Shown in pieces: positions 1-8,248 of a DNA stretch of 64,000 nt. The DNA comes from Streptomyces sp. Go-475. GTDB taxonomy: Bacteria; Actinomycetota; Actinomycetes; Streptomycetales; Streptomycetaceae. Position 1 is the first letter of the stretch; each line of letters starts with the position of its first letter. Made by a program: the position numbers and the translations under genes. The notes beneath the pieces were generated by a model that ran no database searches, had not been told where the DNA came from, and was given only the letters and a program-made list of their open reading frames with translations. The DNA is taken from assembly GCF_003330845.1 (NCBI RefSeq), contig NZ_CP026121.1, forward strand, positions 7,049,501 to 7,113,500, read 5' to 3'.

Positions 1-146
1 AGGTCCCGCGCGGCCTGTTCGACCCGGGCGCGGACATCCGGCGAGACGGTGGTCAGACCGCGCAGGGTGCGCGAGACGGTGGAGACGGAGACCCCGGCCC
101 GCTCGGCGACGTCGGCCATCGTGGGGTGCCGCTGACCTGGTGACAT
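1..146 (-). CDS. LacI-family transcriptional regulator (N-terminal part only)
   Basis: Only the first 48 codons lie in the window; the rest runs off the left edge. The translated start reads MSPGQRHPTMADVAERAGVS and continues with VSTVSRTLRG, the LacI-type helix-turn-helix followed by the hinge-proximal segment (residues about 10-48). LacI proteins bind palindromic operators and release them on binding a sugar. The gene is divergent from the sugar ABC transporter operon beginning at 433, so by family precedent it probably represses that operon. The internal ATG at residue 10 is an alternative start. Effector unknown; an alpha-glucoside is inferred from the neighbouring GH13 enzyme. Confidence 0.88.
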   Translation of the reverse strand, partial: MSPGQRHPTMADVAERAGVSVSTVSRTLRGLTTVSPDVRARVEQAARD

Positions 147-240
147 GCGTCGGACGCTAGCACAGCGACCTCGCGATCCGCGGCCCGTGCTGGTAGCGCT
201 GTCTCACCTGATTCTTGCCTTCTTGAGGCGTTGGAGCACA

Positions 241-283
241 TTGACTTCCCGACGGGGCGCTCCTAGCGTGCAAACGTTGTCTC
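241..283 (+). promoter_or_regulatory. Candidate promoter and LacI-type operator of the sugar uptake operon
   Basis: TTGACT (241-246) and TAGCGT (264-269) are separated by 17 bases, a good match to a vegetative actinobacterial promoter. Directly after the -10 lies TGCAAACGTTGT (269-280), centred on AACGTT, an imperfect palindrome of the kind LacI-family proteins bind. Its place at the expected transcription start would let the divergent LacI protein block initiation. The GTG of the binding-protein gene is about 150 bases downstream, so a long leader is implied. Promoter and operator are inferred from sequence only. Confidence 0.45.
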
Positions 284-432
284 GACAGGATCGAAGTCGC
301 CCCGGAGGGACGCCTCTTATCCGCTGTGACCTGCGTTTTTTATCAGCGGAATGCCGTGGCAACGCAATCTCATGACCAAAGCCATCCCGGGGGAACCGTC
401 ACGACTTCGGTACGTCACGACCAGGAGAGACA

Positions 433-1728
433 GTGAAGACCAGCACCGCCAGAGCGATCCAGTGTTCCGCAGCGCTCACCGCCGCCGGGCTCCTCCTCAC
501 CGCCTGCGGCTCGTCCGGCGGCTCCGGCTCCGCGCAGCCCGCGCCGGCCAAGTTCAACGGCCGCGGCCCCATCACCTACGTCGCGGGCAAGGACACCACC
601 GGCACCGTCCAGACCATCATCGACCGCTGGAACAAGGCGCACCCCAAGGAGAAGGTCACCTTCATCCAGCTGCCCACGGACGCCGACTCGCAGCGCCAGC
701 AGATGATCCAGAACGCGGAGACGAAGTCCGACGCCTACACGGTCCTCGCCACCGACGTCGTGTGGACGTCGGAGTTCGCCGCCCACCAGTGGATCGAGCC
801 GCTGCCCGCGAACCGGTTCCCGCTCGGCAAGATGCTCCAGCCCGTCGTGGAGACCGGCAAGTACCGCGGCAAGCTCTACGCCGTCCCCGCCAGCTCCAAC
901 GGGGGCCTGCTGTTCTACCGCACCGACCTGCTGAAGAAGGCCGGCATCACGCAACCCCCCGCCACTTGGGCGCAGATGACCGCCGACTGCGCCAAGGTGA
1001 AGAAGCTCCCCGAGGCGAAGAACATGTCCTGCTACGCCGGGCAGTTCCAGAAGTACGAGGGCCTCACGGTGAACTTCGCCGAGGCCGTGAACTCCGCGGG
1101 CGGCCGCATCACCGACGCGAACGGCAAGCCCGACGTCGACACCCCGCAGGCGAAGAGGGGCCTCGACTTCCTCGTCAAGTCCTTCAAGGACGGCACGATC
1201 CCCAAGGAGGCCATCACCTACCAGGAGGAGGACGGCCGCCAGGCCTTCCAAGCCGGCAAGCTGGTCTTCCTCGACAACTGGCCCTACGTGTACTCGCTGG
1301 CCCAGAAGAGCGCCGTCAAGGGCAAGTTCGCCGTCGCGCCCCTGCCCGGCCTGAACGGCCCCGGCGCCTCCAGCCTCGGCGGCTCGAACCTGGCCCTGTC
1401 GTCCTTCGCCAAGCACAAGGCCACGGCCCTGGACTTCATGAAGTTCTTCACCAGCGAGGAGAGCGCCACCTACTTCCTCAAGAACGCCTCCCTCGCCCCG
1501 CCCTACGCCGACCTGTACGACAACGCCGCGCTGGACAAGCAGTATCCGTACCTGCCCGACCTCAAGCAGTCCATCACCAAGGCCGTGCCCCGCCCCCGCG
1601 TCGTGCAGTACGGCGACGTCACCGCCGCGATCCAGAACGAGGTCTACGCCGCCCTCACCGGCAAGAAGAGCAGCGCCCAGGCGCTCAAGGACCTGCAGGC
1701 CGACCTGCAGAAGCTGACGGCCCAGTGA
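433..1728 (+). CDS. Carbohydrate ABC transporter, substrate-binding lipoprotein
   Basis: A 431-residue extracellular solute-binding protein of family 1. It starts at GTG after an AGGAGAGA ribosome-binding site. A signal peptide ends in the lipobox LLTAC with Cys25 as the lipidation site, followed by a Gly/Ser-rich linker, so the mature protein should be tethered to the outer face of the membrane. The body has the usual two-lobe features, e.g. AVPASSNGGLLFYRTDLLKK at the hinge and ALDFMKFFTSEESATYFL near the C-terminus. It is first in an operon with two permeases and an alpha-glucosidase, so an alpha-linked oligosaccharide such as a maltose- or trehalose-like sugar is the likely ligand (inferred). 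No ATPase gene is present; as in other Streptomyces sugar systems a shared MsiK-type ATPase elsewhere may energise it. Confidence 0.92.
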   Translation: MKTSTARAIQCSAALTAAGLLLTACGSSGGSGSAQPAPAKFNGRGPITYVAGKDTTGTVQTIIDRWNKAHPKEKVTFIQLPTDADSQRQQMIQNAETKSDAYTVLATDVVWTSEFAAHQWIEPLPANRFPLGKMLQPVVETGKYRGKLYAVPASSNGGLLFYRTDLLKKAGITQPPATWAQMTADCAKVKKLPEAKNMSCYAGQFQKYEGLTVNFAEAVNSAGGRITDANGKPDVDTPQAKRGLDFLVKSFKDGTIPKEAITYQEEDGRQAFQAGKLVFLDNWPYVYSLAQKSAVKGKFAVAPLPGLNGPGASSLGGSNLALSSFAKHKATALDFMKFFTSEESATYFLKNASLAPPYADLYDNAALDKQYPYLPDLKQSITKAVPRPRVVQYGDVTAAIQNEVYAALTGKKSSAQALKDLQADLQKLTAQ

Positions 1729-1739
1729 GGGCGCGGATC

Positions 1740-2774
1740 ATGGCCGACACCACGATCCCGCTCGACACCACCGCGACCGTGCCCGGGACGGCGGCCACCC
1801 GCCGCCCCGGGCGGTCCCCGGCCACGCGGCGCCCCCGCTCCCGCGCCACCGCCGGCTCCGGACGGCTGGCGGCACTGCTGGTCTCCCCGACCCTGCTCGT
1901 ACTGACGATCGTCGTCCTCTACCCGACGCTCATGGCGCTCGACGAGTCCCTCTACGGGCCCAAGGGACTGGACCCCAGGACCGGATTCATCAGCGACACC
2001 GAGCCGTTCGTCGGCCTGAAGAACTACACCGACATCTTCACCCAGGCCGGCGACCGCTTCTGGAACGCCTTCTGGAACACCACGTTCTTCACCGTCGTCA
2101 CCGTGTCACTGGAGACCGTGATCGGCGTGGCCATGGCCCTCATCATGCACAAGGCGTTCCGGGGCCGCGGCCTGGTGCGGGCGAGCATCCTCGTGCCCTG
2201 GGCCATCCCCACCGCCATCTCCGGACTGCTCTGGAAGTGGATCTTCAACGCCGACGGCATCGCCAACGTCCTCCTCGGACACCAGGTGCTGTGGACCGCC
2301 GACGGCTTCTCCGCCAAGGTCGCCGTGGTCATCGCCGACGTGTGGAAGACCGCCCCCTTCATCGGACTGCTCGTCCTGGCCGGCCTCCAGGTCGTCCCCA
2401 AGGAGGTCTACGAGGCGGCCCGGCTCGACGGGGCGAGCGCCCTGCAGCAGTTCTGGCGCATCACCCTGCCCCTGGTGAAACCCGCGCTGCTGGTCGCGGT
2501 GCTGTTCCGCTGCCTGGACGCGCTGCGGATGTTCGACCTGCCCTACATCCTCATCGGCGCCCAGAAGGGCTCCGTGGAGACCCTGTCCATGCTCGCCCAG
2601 AACGAGGCCTCCAACGTCCGCTTCGGACCGGCCTCCGCCTACGCGGTCCTGCTCTTCCTCTACGTCTTCCTCATCGCGCTCGCCTTCGTCCGGCTGCTCG
2701 GCGCCGACCTCATCGGAGAAGCGGGCGGCGCGAGAAAGAGCAGGCCGCGCAAGGCACGGGAGGTGACGGCATGA
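1740..2774 (+). CDS. Sugar ABC transporter permease (MalF type)
   Basis: A 344-residue integral membrane protein. A basic, low-complexity N-terminal tail of about 40 residues precedes the first membrane span (LAALLVSPTLLVLTIVVLYP). Further spans follow, with the cytoplasmic EAA loop that docks on the ATPase at residues 225-245 (EAARLDGASALQQFWRITLP), a strong permease signature. The ATG lies 11 bases after the stop of the binding-protein gene, and the 3' end overlaps the next permease by ATGA, so the two are translationally coupled. It forms the translocation pore with the following permease. Confidence 0.92.
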   Translation: MADTTIPLDTTATVPGTAATRRPGRSPATRRPRSRATAGSGRLAALLVSPTLLVLTIVVLYPTLMALDESLYGPKGLDPRTGFISDTEPFVGLKNYTDIFTQAGDRFWNAFWNTTFFTVVTVSLETVIGVAMALIMHKAFRGRGLVRASILVPWAIPTAISGLLWKWIFNADGIANVLLGHQVLWTADGFSAKVAVVIADVWKTAPFIGLLVLAGLQVVPKEVYEAARLDGASALQQFWRITLPLVKPALLVAVLFRCLDALRMFDLPYILIGAQKGSVETLSMLAQNEASNVRFGPASAYAVLLFLYVFLIALAFVRLLGADLIGEAGGARKSRPRKAREVTA

Positions 2775-3604
2775 TCCTCACGGCCAAGTGGCGGCAGTGG
2801 CTGCCGTATCTGGGCATCGCCGCGGTGGTGGCGTACTGCCTGGCCCCGTTCTACTGGATGCTGGTCTCCAGCCTCCGCCGCAGCAGCGACATCTTCAGCA
2901 CGTCCCCGCTGCCCTCCCCGCTGTCCCTGGAGAACTACCGCTCGGTCTTCAGCCCCGCCCAGGGCTTCACCCGGGCACTGCTCAACAGCCTGATCGTCGC
3001 GGGCGTCACCACCGCGCTGTCCCTGCTGCTGGCGACCTTCACCGCCTACGCGATGGCCCGCCTGGAGTTCCGCTTCAAGCGGCTGATCCTCACGCTGATC
3101 ATCGCCACCTCGATGTTCCCGGTGGTGTCGATCGTCGTGCCGCTGCTGAAACTGTTCACGGACATCGGCTGGATCAACACCTACCAGGCGATGATCGTGC
3201 CCAGCATGTCCTTCACGCTGCCGCTCGCGGTGTGGAACCTGACCACGTTCTTCCGGCAGATGCCGGACGAGCTGGAGCACGCCGCCATGGTCGACGGCTG
3301 CACCCGCGGCCAGGCCTTCCGCAAGGTCATCGTGCCGCTGGCCGCGCCGGGCATCTTCACCACCGCGATCATCACGTTCATCGCCGCCTGGAACGAGTTC
3401 CTCATCGCCCTGTCGATGACCAACAAGCCCGGCATGCAGACCGCGACCGTCGCCATCTCCAAGTTCTCCGGCGCCACCACCTACCAGACGCCGTTCGGCA
3501 GCCAGATGGCCGCGGGCGTCGTCGTGACCATCCCGCTGGTGGTCATGGTGCTGCTCTTCCAGCGCCGGATCGTCGCCGGGCTCACCGCCGGCGCGGCCAA
3601 GTAG
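2771..3604 (+). CDS. Sugar ABC transporter permease (MalG type)
   Basis: A 277-residue inner-membrane protein of the second sugar-permease class. It starts in the ATGA overlap with the preceding permease. About six membrane spans are visible, and the EAA loop begins at residue 169 (EHAAMVDGCTRGQAFRKVIV), in the place where MalG-type proteins contact the ATPase. With the partner it forms a heterodimeric channel for the sugar delivered by the lipoprotein. The length is normal for the family. The alpha-glucosidase gene starts 31 bases downstream in the same operon. Confidence 0.92.
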   Translation: MILTAKWRQWLPYLGIAAVVAYCLAPFYWMLVSSLRRSSDIFSTSPLPSPLSLENYRSVFSPAQGFTRALLNSLIVAGVTTALSLLLATFTAYAMARLEFRFKRLILTLIIATSMFPVVSIVVPLLKLFTDIGWINTYQAMIVPSMSFTLPLAVWNLTTFFRQMPDELEHAAMVDGCTRGQAFRKVIVPLAAPGIFTTAIITFIAAWNEFLIALSMTNKPGMQTATVAISKFSGATTYQTPFGSQMAAGVVVTIPLVVMVLLFQRRIVAGLTAGAAK

Positions 3605-3635
3605 CCACCGTCCCCGTCCTCTTGTGAGGAGTGCC

Positions 3636-5300
3636 ATGCCCCGTCCCGCACCCTGGTGGCGCAGCGCCGTCATCTACCAGGTCTACATCCGCAGCTTCGC
3701 CGACGGCGACGGCGACGGCGTCGGCGACATCGCCGGCCTGCGCGCCCGCCTGCCCCATCTCAAGTCGCTGGGCGTGGACGCCATCTGGATCAACCCCTGG
3801 TACCGGTCGCCCATGGCCGACCACGGCTACGACGTCGCCGACTTCCGGGACATCGACCCGCTGTTCGGGACCCTCGCCGACGCCGAGCGGCTCATCGAGG
3901 AAGCGCACGCGCACGGCATCCGCGTCATCCCCGACATCGTGCCCAACCACACCTCCGACCAGCACGCCTGGTTCCGGGCTGCCCTGGCGGCCGGACCCGG
4001 CAGCCCCGAACGCGAGCGCTACGTCTTCCGCCCCGGGCGCGGCCCCGACGGGGCGCAGCCCCCGAACGACTGGGTCTCCTGCTTCGGCGGCCCGGCCTGG
4101 ACCCGGCTGCCCGACGGCGACTGGTACCTCCACCTCTTCGCACCCCAGCAGCCCGACCTCAACTGGCAACACCCCGAGGTGCGGGCCGAGTTCGAGTCGA
4201 TCCTGCGGTTCTGGTTCGGCCGGGGCGTCGACGGCTTCCGCATCGACGTCGCCCACGGCCTGGTCAAACACCCGGAGCTGCCCGACCTGCCGCCCCGCGC
4301 GGAACCGGCGGTGGCGGGACCGCTCACCCGCCGCGACGAGGTCCGGCCGCACCTGGACCATCCGCACTGGGACCGGGACGAGGTGCACGAGATCTACCGC
4401 GCCTGGCGCAAGGTCGCCGACGAGTTCCCCGGCGACCGCTCCTTCGTCGCCGAGGCCTGGGCGGACACCCCCGAACGCCTCGCCGCCTACGTCCGCCGGG
4501 ACGGCCTGCACACCGCCTTCAACTTCGACTTCCTGATGTGCGGCTGGGACGCCAAGGACCTGCGCGCCGTCATCGACGACTCCCTCGCCATGCTCGGCGC
4601 GGTGGGCGCGCCCGCCACCTGGGTCCTGTCCAACCACGACGTGATGCGCCACCCCAGCCGCTACGGCCGCAGCGTCGCGCGCAGCTGGCTCGCCAACGCG
4701 CGGTACGAACCCGAAGGCCCCCTCGACCTGGAACTCGGCACCCGGCGCGCCCGCGCCGCCGCCCTGCTGATGCTCGCCCTGCCCGGCGGCGCCTACGTCT
4801 ACCAGGGCGAGGAACTCGGCCTGCCCGAGGTCGAGGACCTGCCCGAGTCCGCCCTCCAGGACCCGATCTGGGAACGCTCCGGCCACACCGACCGGGGCCG
4901 CGACGGCTGCCGCGTCCCGATCCCCTGGTCCGGCCAGGCACCCCCGTACGGCTTCGGCCCCGCCGGAGCCACCCCCTGGCTGCCCCAGCCGGCCGACTGG
5001 GCCGGGCTGAGCGTCGAGGCGCAGACCGGCGACCCGGACTCCATGCTGGAGCTGTACCGCACGGCCCTGCGCATCCGCCGCGACCACCCCGCCCTCGGCG
5101 ACGGCACCATGACCTGGCGGGACGTCCCGGAGGGGGTGCTGTCCTTCGGCCGCGACCCGGGCTTCGCCTGCGTGGTCAACCTCTCGCCCGAGCCGTACGC
5201 GCTGCCCGCCCACTCCGCGGTCCTCCTCTCCAGCGGCCCGCTGACGGACGGCGTGCTGGAGCCGGACCGGGCGGTGTGGCTGGCGGTGGACGAACACTAG
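3636..5300 (+). CDS. Alpha-glucosidase, glycoside hydrolase family 13
   Basis: A 554-residue cytoplasmic GH13 enzyme expected to release glucose from the imported alpha-glucoside. All four conserved regions are intact: I with D100-x-x-x-NH (DIVPNH), II GFRIDV with R202 and nucleophile D204, III VAEAW with acid/base E273, and IV SNHD with transition-state stabiliser D335. There is no signal peptide. I chose the ATG because GAGGA sits 5 bases before it; an in-frame GTG 12 bases upstream lacks this spacing. The family has oligo-1,6-glucosidase, maltase and trehalose synthase relatives; neighbours favour an alpha-glucosidase. The last codon's stop overlaps, tail to tail, the stop of the Lrp regulator. 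Confidence 0.93.
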   Translation: MPRPAPWWRSAVIYQVYIRSFADGDGDGVGDIAGLRARLPHLKSLGVDAIWINPWYRSPMADHGYDVADFRDIDPLFGTLADAERLIEEAHAHGIRVIPDIVPNHTSDQHAWFRAALAAGPGSPERERYVFRPGRGPDGAQPPNDWVSCFGGPAWTRLPDGDWYLHLFAPQQPDLNWQHPEVRAEFESILRFWFGRGVDGFRIDVAHGLVKHPELPDLPPRAEPAVAGPLTRRDEVRPHLDHPHWDRDEVHEIYRAWRKVADEFPGDRSFVAEAWADTPERLAAYVRRDGLHTAFNFDFLMCGWDAKDLRAVIDDSLAMLGAVGAPATWVLSNHDVMRHPSRYGRSVARSWLANARYEPEGPLDLELGTRRARAAALLMLALPGGAYVYQGEELGLPEVEDLPESALQDPIWERSGHTDRGRDGCRVPIPWSGQAPPYGFGPAGATPWLPQPADWAGLSVEAQTGDPDSMLELYRTALRIRRDHPALGDGTMTWRDVPEGVLSFGRDPGFACVVNLSPEPYALPAHSAVLLSSGPLTDGVLEPDRAVWLAVDEH

Positions 5301-6286
5301 GCGGAGCCGGTGCGCCTGGGTTCGTAGGAGAGCTGCTTGATGCGGCGCAGGGTCAGCGCGGTCTCGACGGACCGGACGCCTTCGAGTGCGCCGATCTTCT
5401 CGCTCAGGTACGTGTACAGGTCCCCGGCGCTGCGGTGCAGGCTGGCGGCGAAGATGTTGGCCTGGCCGGTGACGGCCGCGGCGAAGGGGACCTGGGGGTG
5501 CTCGGCGAGGACGCGGCCCACGGAGGCGAGGGCGGCCGGGGCCACCGTGAGCCACAGGATGGACTCCACCTCGTGGCCGAGCAGGCTCGTGTCGTGCTGG
5601 ACGCGGAAGTAGAGCACTCCGGTGGACCGCAGCCACTCCAGGCGCCGCTTGACCACGGACTCCGACTGGCCGGTGGCCGACTGCAGTTCGGTGAGCGTGG
5701 CGCGGCCGTCGTGCCGCAGCACGTCGATCAGCGACTCGTCGTCCGCGTCCAGGGCGACCGGGCCCGCGGGCGCCGCGACGGGCGGCGGGCGCAGCGCCGC
5801 CTGCTCGTCGGGGGAGAGGGCGTCGGCCTTGTTCAGCCAGCCGAGCGCGCCGCCGTAGAACGGGTGCAGCACGCAGTGGGCGCTGACCGACGTGACGCGG
5901 GGTGTGCGCTGGAGCCGGTCGAGGAGGAGTTCGTCGCGGGCCTCCCGGTTGCGCGGCTTCATCATGCACATCACCTCCGTGCCGCCGGAGTTCAGGCTGA
6001 CGTAGGAGGTGTCCGGGCGCCGGGCGAGCCCGCCCGCCAACTGCTCGGCCACGTCCGGGGTGCAGCGCAGCCGGACGATCCAGCTGCTGCGGCCGAGGCG
6101 GTTCTCGTCGGCCACGCCGAGCACCTTCAGCCGGGCGCGGGTGCGCAGCCGCCGGTACCGCCGGGCGACGGTCTGGTCGGAGACGCCGAGCACCTGCGCG
6201 ATCCGGCTGAACGGCGCCCGCCCGTCCAGCTGGAGCGCCTGCAGCAGCTTCAGGTCGAGCGGATCGAGGGCGGCGCCCGGTTCCAT
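5297..6286 (-). CDS. Lrp/AsnC-family regulator with duplicated domains
   Basis: A 329-residue cytoplasmic DNA-binding protein, about twice the length of ordinary Lrp/AsnC proteins. It contains two consecutive Lrp units: a first winged HTH (LDLKLLQALQLDGRAPFSRI, then SDQTVARRYRRL) followed by an effector-like domain, and a second HTH at about residues 177-220 (ESLIDVLRHDGRATLTEL, SESVVKRRLEWL) followed by a second effector-like domain (TGQANIFAASLHR). The start is ATG behind GAGGAGGAG. It converges on the alpha-glucosidase gene with overlapping stops. It may control the divergent downstream neighbour or itself; no operator was recognised. Confidence 0.88.
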   Translation of the reverse strand: MEPGAALDPLDLKLLQALQLDGRAPFSRIAQVLGVSDQTVARRYRRLRTRARLKVLGVADENRLGRSSWIVRLRCTPDVAEQLAGGLARRPDTSYVSLNSGGTEVMCMMKPRNREARDELLLDRLQRTPRVTSVSAHCVLHPFYGGALGWLNKADALSPDEQAALRPPPVAAPAGPVALDADDESLIDVLRHDGRATLTELQSATGQSESVVKRRLEWLRSTGVLYFRVQHDTSLLGHEVESILWLTVAPAALASVGRVLAEHPQVPFAAAVTGQANIFAASLHRSAGDLYTYLSEKIGALEGVRSVETALTLRRIKQLSYEPRRTGSA

Positions 6287-6420
6287 CGCTGTCTCCTCCT
6301 CGCCTCGTGATCACGCACGGACTGCAAGGAGACCACGCCGGCGGCCGCCGTGGCGCAGCCGGTCGCGGGCTGGACGCACGGCACGCCCGGGCGATCCCGC
6401 GACGAGCCTTCGTCCGGCGG

Positions 6421-8028
6421 TCAGTGGGCCCGCACGGCCGGTTCGGCCGCCCGCGAGGCCGCGTCCGCCCTGCCGCCCGGGTGGCGCAGGGCGCACAGGA
6501 ACCCGAGGCCCAGGGCGACGGCCATGCCGTAGAACACCCACTGGTTGGCCTCGGCGAAGTCCATGCGGACGGCGGCCATCGCGTCCCGCGTCGCCTCGGC
6601 GGCGGTGCCGGTGCCGGTGGGCGGCCGGGAGTCGCCGCTGCCCGTGACGGACTCGGTGACGTCACGGGCCACGGTGTCCGCGTCGCCGGCGGGCACGCCC
6701 CGGGACTCCAGGGTGCTCACCACGTTGCGGGTCGTGACGTGCGTGAGGATCGTGCCGTAGACGGCCAGACCCACGCTGGCCGCGTAGTTGCGCACGGTCT
6801 GGGTGATGCCGGTGACCTCGCCGTAGGACGCCCCGATGGCCCGGTTGACGGCGTCCGTCGAGGCGGGCGCGAGGACGAGGCCGATACCGGCCCCGGCCAG
6901 GGCCGCGTACGGCCACTGGTCGTGCATGGACAGGTCGGTGAGCTCGCCCGCCCACAGCGCGAACCCGGCGGCGCCCACCGCCGTGCCGAGTTTCAGGGCC
7001 GGGCGCGCGCCCTGCTTGTCCAGGATCCGGCCGCCCCACTGCGAGGCGATCGCGAAGCCCGCGAAGAAGTACAGCAGGAACAGCGCCGCCTGGTTCGGCG
7101 AGGCGCTCAGGGACACCTGCGCGTACACGGAGGCGAAGAAGAACAGCGGGACGAAGGCGAGCATCGCGAAGAACAGCACCGCCGCGTCCATGGTGAACGC
7201 CCGGTCCCGGAAGACCCGCAGGTCGATCAGCGGATGCGCCCGCTGCCGCTCGTAGCGGACGAACCCGTGGAGCACCACGAGGCCGCCCACGACGCACACC
7301 CAGGTCGCCCAGCTGTCCCACCCCCAGGACCAGGCCTGCTGGAAGCCCAGGACGCTCAGGCCCATGCCGGCCGCGACGAGGACGGCGCCCCGCACGTCCA
7401 GCATGCCCGGCCGCCGCCGGTCGGGAATGTGCGCCAGGGCCGTGAGCACCAGCGCCACGATCGCGACCGGGACGTTGACCCAGAAGACGGCCCGCCACGT
7501 CCAGCTCGTCAGCCAGCCGCCCAGCAGCGGGCCGAGGGCGGTCAGCGCGCCGGTGACGCCGAAGAACAGGGCGAGGGCGCGGCCGCGCCGCTCGACCGGG
7601 AAGACCGCCACCACCACGGCGAGGGCCGCCGGGAAGAGCAGGGCCGCCCCGAACCCCTGGACGGCGCGGAACACGATGAGCCAGGTCTGCGCGGCACCGC
7701 CCGCGGGGACGCAGCCGCACAGCACCGACGAGACGACGAACACCAGCGTGCCGATCACGACGACCCGGCGCGGCCCGTAGAGGTCGGCGAGGCGCCCGCC
7801 GAGGGCGAAGAACGCCGCGAGGGCCAGCAGGTAGGCGTTGACCACCCACTGCATGCCGGAGGACGACAGGCCCAGTTCGCGGACGATGTCCGGAGCCGCG
7901 ATGGACACGATGGTCTGGTCGATGAAGGTCATGGCGACGGCGAACATCATCGCCGCCAGCGCCACCGTCTGCTGCGGAGCGGTTCGGGAAGGGGACGCGG
8001 TCCCGCGCCCCGGGCGCGTGCTGCTCAC
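6421..8028 (-). CDS. MFS transporter, DHA2 (EmrB/QacA-like) drug exporter
   Basis: A 535-residue membrane protein of the 14-span DHA2 class, which exports drugs or metabolites in exchange for protons. Typical motifs are visible: motif A after span 2 (GGRLADLYGPRRV), motif C GALTALGPLLGGWLT in span 5, and motif D1 near span 1 (MTFIDQTIVSIAAP). The C-terminal tail is Ala/Arg rich. The start is GTG with a poor ribosome-binding site. It stands alone between the Lrp gene and the divergent pntA; the Lrp regulator gene lies upstream-inverted on the same strand and could be a linked regulator, but this is only proximity. Substrate unknown. Confidence 0.88.
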   Translation of the reverse strand: MSSTRPGRGTASPSRTAPQQTVALAAMMFAVAMTFIDQTIVSIAAPDIVRELGLSSSGMQWVVNAYLLALAAFFALGGRLADLYGPRRVVVIGTLVFVVSSVLCGCVPAGGAAQTWLIVFRAVQGFGAALLFPAALAVVVAVFPVERRGRALALFFGVTGALTALGPLLGGWLTSWTWRAVFWVNVPVAIVALVLTALAHIPDRRRPGMLDVRGAVLVAAGMGLSVLGFQQAWSWGWDSWATWVCVVGGLVVLHGFVRYERQRAHPLIDLRVFRDRAFTMDAAVLFFAMLAFVPLFFFASVYAQVSLSASPNQAALFLLYFFAGFAIASQWGGRILDKQGARPALKLGTAVGAAGFALWAGELTDLSMHDQWPYAALAGAGIGLVLAPASTDAVNRAIGASYGEVTGITQTVRNYAASVGLAVYGTILTHVTTRNVVSTLESRGVPAGDADTVARDVTESVTGSGDSRPPTGTGTAAEATRDAMAAVRMDFAEANQWVFYGMAVALGLGFLCALRHPGGRADAASRAAEPAVRAH

Positions 8029-8248
8029 AAACCCAGTCTGCGCCCGGACATGTCAGGCCGCATCACAGGACAACTCTCGTCCCGGGCGGCACACCGATAC
8101 CCCCGTACGCCTCTCGCGGCAACCCCTCGGTGGTGTGAGGACGACCTCCTCGGCCATGTGACCACGGCCCGCCGCCAATACCGCGTCGAGCGTGCAGGAT
8201 GCGGGCACCGATGGAGAACAGGCACCCGAACGACGAGAGAGGCAGACG

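Noticed and set aside
3582..6665. A very long open frame antisense to the alpha-glucosidase and Lrp genes
   Set aside because: Third-position G/C bias in the opposite genes opens such frames; the translation is Ala/Arg/Pro-rich without domains, and the sense genes have full motifs.
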